Assembly: GCF_949987515.2 (NCBI RefSeq)
Contig: NC_082696.1
Span: 56,450,947 to 56,514,946 of the forward strand
Length of the DNA: 64,000 nt
Direction: 5' to 3'
Origin: Delphinus delphis
Lineage: Eukaryota; Chordata; Mammalia; Artiodactyla; Delphinidae
The notes beneath the pieces were generated by a model. The model saw only the letters and a program-made list of their open reading frames with translations, had not been told where the DNA came from and searched no databases. This document shows, in pieces, positions 59,196 to 64,000 of the stretch (position 1 is its first letter; every line of letters starts with the position of its first letter). The position numbers and the translations under genes are program-made.

Positions 59196-60512
59196 TGCTA
59201 AGATCTCCACCCCAAGCCGTGGCTATTAGCATGAACAACAGAGATGGGCATGAAATGCTAATGCTGCTGCTGCTGCAGCCACCAAGAATCCTGTGTGCAA
59301 GCACAGGTTACTATCCACACCTCCCCTTCCGGGAGCCTGTATAGCCCACCACTGCCAGGGTCCCATGATCCAAGGACAGCTTCCCCAGGAGAAAACACAG
59401 TGCGCCTCAGGCTGTTGCAACATCACGCTGGCCTCTGCTGCTGCAGGCTTGCCCCACACTCCGTACCCCTCCCTCCCCCCGGCCTGAGTGAGCCAGAGCC
59501 CCCGAATCAGCTGCTCCTTTAACCCTGTCCTGTCTGGCTGAGGAACAGATGCCCTCATGCGACCTACACGCAGAGGTGGGCCAAATCCAAAGCTGAACCC
59601 CAGGAGCTGTGCGAACAAAGAAGAGAAAGGGAAATCTCTCCCAGCAGCCTCAGGAGCAGCGGATAAAATCTCCACAATCAACTTGATGTACCCTGCATCT
59701 GTGCAATACCTGAATAGACAACGAATCATCCCAAGTTGAGGAGGTGGACTTTGGGAGCAACTGTAGCCTTGGGGTTTGCTGTATGAAACTGACTAGTTTC
59801 TGATTTACATGGTTATCCAGGTTTACTTTTTAGTGCTGGTTCTCATTGGTGGATATGTATTGGTTTGGTTGCTCTCTTCTTTTTTTTTATTACTTTTAAA
59901 TTTTTTTATTTTAATAATATTAAAAAAATTATTTTAACATTATTAATTTATTTTATTTTATCTTATTTTATTTTATTTTTCTTTCTTGCACTTTTTTCTC
60001 CCTTTTCTTCTGGGCCGTGTGGCTGACAGGGTGGTGGTACTCCAGCTGGGTGTCAGGCCTGAGCCTCCGAGATGGGAGAGCTGAGTTCAGGACACTGGAC
60101 CACCAGAGACCTCCTGGTCCCAGGTAACATTAATCAGCGAAAGCTGTCCCAGAGATCTCATCTCAACGTTAAGACCCAGCTCCACTCAATGACCAGCAAG
60201 CTACAGCGCTGGACACCCCATGCCAAACGACTAGCAAGACAGGAACACAACCCCACCCATTAGCACAGAGGCTGCCCCAAATCATACTCAGTTCACAGAC
60301 ACTCCAAAACACACCACCTAATGCGGTCCTGCCCAACAGAAAGACAAGATACAGCCTCATCCACCAGAACACAAGCACCAGGCCCTTCCACCAGGAAGCC
60401 TACACAACCCACTGAACCAACCTTACCCACTGGAGGCAGACACCAAAATCAACGGGAACTATGAACCTGCAGCCTGCAAAATGGAGACCCCAAACACAGT
60501 AAGTAAAGCAAA

Positions 60513-61378
60513 ATGAGAAGACAGAAATACACAGCAGATAAAGGACCAAGGTAAAAACCCACCAGACTAAACAAATGAAGAGGAAACAGACAGTCTACCT
60601 GAAAAAGAATTCAGAGTAATGATAGTAAAGATGATCCAAAACACACGAATAGAATGGAGAAAATACAAGAAACGTTTAACAAGGACCTATAAGAACTAAA
60701 GAGCAAACAATGATGAACACCACAATAAGTGAAATTAAAAATTCTCTATGAGGAATCAATAGCAGAATAACTGAGGCAGAAGAATGGATAAGTGACCTGG
60801 AAGATAAAATAGTGGAAATAACTACTGCAGAGCAGAACAAAGAGAAAAGAATGAAAGGAATTGAGGACAGTCTCAGAGATGACTGGGACAACATTAAATG
60901 CACCAATATTCAAATTATAGGGGTCCCAGAAGAAGAAGAGAAAAAGAAAGGGACTGAGAAAATATTTGAAGAGATTATAGTTGAAAACTTCCCTAATATG
61001 GGAAAGGAAATAGTCAATCAAGTCCAGGAAGCGCAGAGAGTCCCAAACAGTATAAATCCAAGGAGAAACAAGCCAAAACACATATTAATCAAACTATCAA
61101 AAATTAAATACAAAGAAAAAATATTAAAAGCAGCAAGGGAAAAGCAACAAAGAACATACAAGGCAATCCCCATAAGATTAACAGCTGATCTTTCAGCAAA
61201 AACTCTGCAAGCATTTAAAGTGATGAAAGGGAAAAACCTACAACCAAGATTACTCTACCCAGCAAGGATCTCATTCAGATTTGACAGAGAAATTAAAACC
61301 TTTACAGACAAGCAAAAGCTAACAGAATTCAGCACCACCTAACCAGTTTTACAACAAATGCTAAAGGAACTTCTCTAG
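60513..61378 (+). pseudogene. L1 ORF1, disrupted (second copy)
   Basis: Same layout as the first copy. The start ATG (60513-60515) lies in one frame, but the long coiled-coil and C-terminal part (60812-61342) is in another, so a frameshift separates them. The C-terminal frame reads through LYPARISFRFDREIKTF and stops at 61342, 12 codons before the ancestral TAG (61376-61378). Relative to the first copy, 21 bp are missing near 61211, which removes the seven residues RREWQDI from a conserved C-terminal motif. Confidence 0.9.
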
Positions 61379-62836
61379 GCAGGAAACACAAGAGAAGGAA
61401 AAGACCTACAATAATAAACCCAAAACAATTAAGAAAATAGTAATAGGAACACACTTATCGATAATTACCTTCAATGTAAATGGATTAAATGCTTCAACCA
61501 AAAGACACAGACTGGCTGAATGGATTCAAAAGCAAGACTCGTATATATGCTGCCTACAAGAGACCCATTCCAGACCTAGGGACACATACAGACTGAAAGT
61601 GAGGGGAGGGGATAAGATATTCCAAGCAAATGGAAATCAAAAGAAAGCCAGAGTAGCAATTCTCTTATCAGACAAAATAGACTTTAAAGACTATTACAAG
61701 AGACAAAGAAGGACACTACATAATGATCAAGGGATCAATCCAAGAAGAAGATATAACAATTGGAAATATTTATGCACCCAACAGAAGAGCACCTCAATAC
61801 ATAAGGCAAATGCTAACAGCCATAAAAGGGGAAATCGACAGTAACACAATAATACTGGGGGACTTTAACATCCCACTTTCACCAATGGACAGATCAACCA
61901 AAGTGAAAATAAATAAGGAAACACAAGCTTTAAATGACACATTAAACAAGATGGACTTAATTGATATTTATAGAATATTCCATCTAAAAACAACAGAATA
62001 CACTTTCTTCTCAAGTGCTCACGGACATTCTCCAGGATAGATCATATCTTGGGTCACAAATCTAGCCTAGGTAAATTTAAGAAAATTGAAATCATATCAA
62101 GTATCTTTTCCAACCACAACACTTTGAGATTAGATATCAATTAAAGAAAAAAACTGTAAAAAATACAAACACATGGAGGCTAAACAATATGCTACTAAAT
62201 AACCAAGAAATCACTGCAGAAATCAAAGAGGAAATCAAAATATACCTAGAAACAAATGTCAACGAAAATATGACGGTACAAAACCTATGGGATGCAGCAA
62301 AAGCAGTTCTAAGAGGGAAGTTTATAGCAATACAATCCTACATCAAGAAACAAGAAAAATCTCAAATAAACAACCTAACCTTATAGTTAAAGCAATAGAG
62401 AAAAAAGAACAACAACAACAACAAAGAAAGCCCCACAGTTAGCAGAAGGAAAGAAATCATAAATATCAGATCAGAAATAAATGAAAAAGAAATGAAGGAA
62501 ATGATAGCAAAGATCAATAAACTTAAAAGCTGGTTCTTTGAGAAGATAAACAAAGTTGATAAACGATTACCCAGACTCATCAAGAAAAAAAGGGAGAAGA
62601 CTCAAATCAACAGAATTAGAAATGAAAAAGAAGAAGTTACAACTGACACTTCAGAAATACAAAGGATCATGAGAGATTACTACAAGCAACTCTATGCCAA
62701 AAAAATGGACAACCTGGAAGAAATGGACAAATTCTCAGAAAAGCACAACCTTCCGACACTGAACCAAGAAGAAAAAGAAAATGTAAACAGACCAATCAAA
62801 AGCACTGAAATTGAAACTGTGATTAATACTCTTCCA

Positions 62837-62979
62837 TGGAAGGGAGGGAGACGCAAGAGGGAAGAGATATGGGAACACATGTATATGTATAACTGATTTA
62901 CTATGTTATAAAGCAGAAACTAACACACCATTGTAAAGCAATTATACTCCAATAAAGATGTTAAAAATAATAATAATAA
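62837..62979 (+). mobile_element. L1 3' end inserted in the ORF2 of another L1
   Basis: The segment starts GGAAGGGAGGGAGACGCAAG and continues with TATAAAGCAGAAACTAACAC and CAATTATACTCCAATAAAGA to AAAAATAATAATAATAAT. It matches the last 130 bp or so of the L1 3' UTR (compare 55206-55332). ORF2 sequence resumes at CTTCCAACAAACAAAAG. A short duplicated TCTTCCA (62830-62836 and 62980-62986) fits a target-site duplication. Confidence 0.88.
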
Positions 62980-63099
62980 TCTTCCAACAAACAAAAGACC
63001 AGGAACAGATGGATTCACAGGCAAATTCTATCAAATGTTTAGAGAAAAGCTAACACCTATCCTTCTCAAATTCTTCCAAAATATAGGAGAGGGAGGAAG

Positions 63100-63151
63100 C
63101 CTCCCAAACTCATTCTACAAGCCCACCTCCCAAACTCATTCTACAAGCCCA
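63100..63151 (+). repeat. 26-bp perfect tandem duplication in L1 ORF2
   Basis: The unit beginning CCTCCCAAACTCATTC and ending AAGCCCA occurs at 63100-63125 and 63126-63151. The first L1 has one copy at the equivalent place (about 52686-52711). Because 26 is not a multiple of three, it shifts the ORF2 frame. Confidence 0.95.
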
Positions 63152-64000
63152 CCATCAACCTGATACCAAAAGCAGACGAAGATGTCACAAAAAAAGAAAA
63201 CTACAGGTCAATGTCACTGATGAACATAGTTGCAAAAATGCTCAACAAAATACTAGCAAACAGAATCCAGCAGCACATTAAAAGGATCATACACCATGAT
63301 CAAGTAGGGGTTAGCCCAGGAATGCAAGGATTCTTCAATATATGCAAATCAATCAATGTGATTCACCATATTAACAAATTGAAGGATAAAAACCATATGG
63401 TAATCTCAATAGATGCAGAAAAAGCTTTCAACAAAATTCAACACTCATTCATGATAAAAACTCTTCAGAAAGTAGGCACAGAGGGAACTTAATTCAACAT
63501 AATAAAGGCCATATATGACAAACCCACAGCCAACACTGTTCTGAGTGGTGTAAAAGTGAAACCATTTCCACTAAGATCAGGAACAAGACAAGGTTGCCCA
63601 CTCTCACCACTCATATTCAACATAGTTTTGGAAGTTTTAGCCACAGCAATCAGAGATGAAAAAGAAATAAAAAGAATCAAAATTGGAAAAGAAGAAGTAA
63701 AGCTGTCACTCTTTGCCGATGACATGATACTATACATAGAGAATCCTAAAGATGCCACCAGAAAACTACTAGAGCTAATCAATGAATTTGGTGAAGTAGC
63801 AGGATACAAAGTTAATGCACAGAAATCTCTTGCATTCCTATACACTAATGATGAAAAATCTAAAAGAGAAATTAAGGAAACACTCTCATTTACCTTTGCA
63901 ACAAAAAGAATAAAATACCTAGGAATAAACATACCTAAGGAAACAAAAGACCTGTATGCAGAAAACTATAAGATAGTGATGAAAGAAATGAAAGATGATA

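Larger units (their letters stand above)
59196..64000 (+). mobile_element. Second L1, 5'-truncated and cut by the window edge
   Basis: Begins within the 5' UTR at the position equivalent to about 48810 of the first L1 and stays closely similar, with shared GTGTGCAAGCACAGGT, GAATCAGCTGCTCCTTTAA and ACTTTGGGAGCAACTGTAG. ORF1 is at 60513-61378 and ORF2 from 61437 to beyond the window. A TTTTA-rich tract at 59940-59985 replaces part of the T-rich 5' UTR of the first copy. It carries a nested L1 3' end (62837-62979). Non-functional. Confidence 0.93.
61437..64000 (+). pseudogene. L1 ORF2, disrupted and partial (second copy)
   Basis: Expected start codon reads ATA (61437-61439). Endonuclease motifs LQETHS and LGDFN are present, but the SDHN motif reads SNHN (AAC at 62112-62114). 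A 5-bp loss near 61690 shifts the frame. A 143-bp L1 3' end insertion (62837-62979) and a 26-bp tandem duplication (63100-63151) further break it, and a TAA occurs at 63490-63492. The reverse transcriptase QGCPLSP and FADD motif (63712-63723) are still readable. The window ends within the region after FADD. Confidence 0.9.

Overview
This window looks like repeat-rich mammalian nuclear DNA, most probably from a whale or dolphin. The main evidence is nine tRNA-derived SINEs of the CHR type (the Cetacea/Hippopotamus/Ruminant family). Six are the roughly 200-bp version, two are short versions and one is a long version of about 365 bp. The LINE-1 (L1) elements resemble the cetartiodactyl type, and I saw no ruminant BovB LINE. 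Family names come from memory of consensus sequences, because no database search was possible. I found no host protein-coding gene that I can defend, no rRNA and no CRISPR array. Open reading frames are short and mostly chance frames or pieces of SINEs and L1s.

Layout. 1-17 kb: mostly old unclassified AT-rich DNA with a CHR SINE at 82-280, an L1M-like block split by a short SINE (3.6-4.6 kb), an L1 3' end (4.9-5.4 kb), MIR and L2 fragments, and an old L1 tail (13.5-14.2 kb). 17-29 kb: a young L1 3' end with perfect target-site duplications, a CHR SINE lacking 21 bp, a tRNA-like sequence (19.3 kb), two head-to-tail L2 3' ends (23-25 kb), and an L1 split by a CHR SINE (27.2-28.5 kb). 29-48 kb: L2 and MIR remnants, three MaLR-type LTRs, and a three-layer nest (old minus-strand L1, then LTR, then CHR SINE) at 38.5-40.5 kb.

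48-64 kb is dominated by two related L1 elements in the same orientation. The first (48173-55342) is essentially full length, with a 5' UTR of about 2 kb, ORF1, ORF2, a G-rich 3' UTR and a poly-A tail. The second (from about 59196) is 5'-truncated, runs off the window, and has a short L1 3' end inserted in its ORF2. Both are dead: their ORFs are broken by frameshifts and stops. Between them lie a long CHR SINE, a hAT-like fragment, an old L1 endonuclease-region remnant split by another CHR SINE, and a non-repetitive block at about 56.9-57.45 kb. That block contains a 97-bp exon-like segment with good splice-site sequences, the only place where I suspect host transcript function.

The elements do not form a pathway. 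They are a layered record of L1-driven insertion: the CHR SINEs carry target-site duplications and poly-A tails, as expected if L1 enzymes copied them. I did not find convincing evidence of a new biological system. The best leads are the exon-like segment, the tRNA-like sequence, structural oddities inside individual SINE, L1 and LTR copies, and the L1 pair as a possible recombination substrate.
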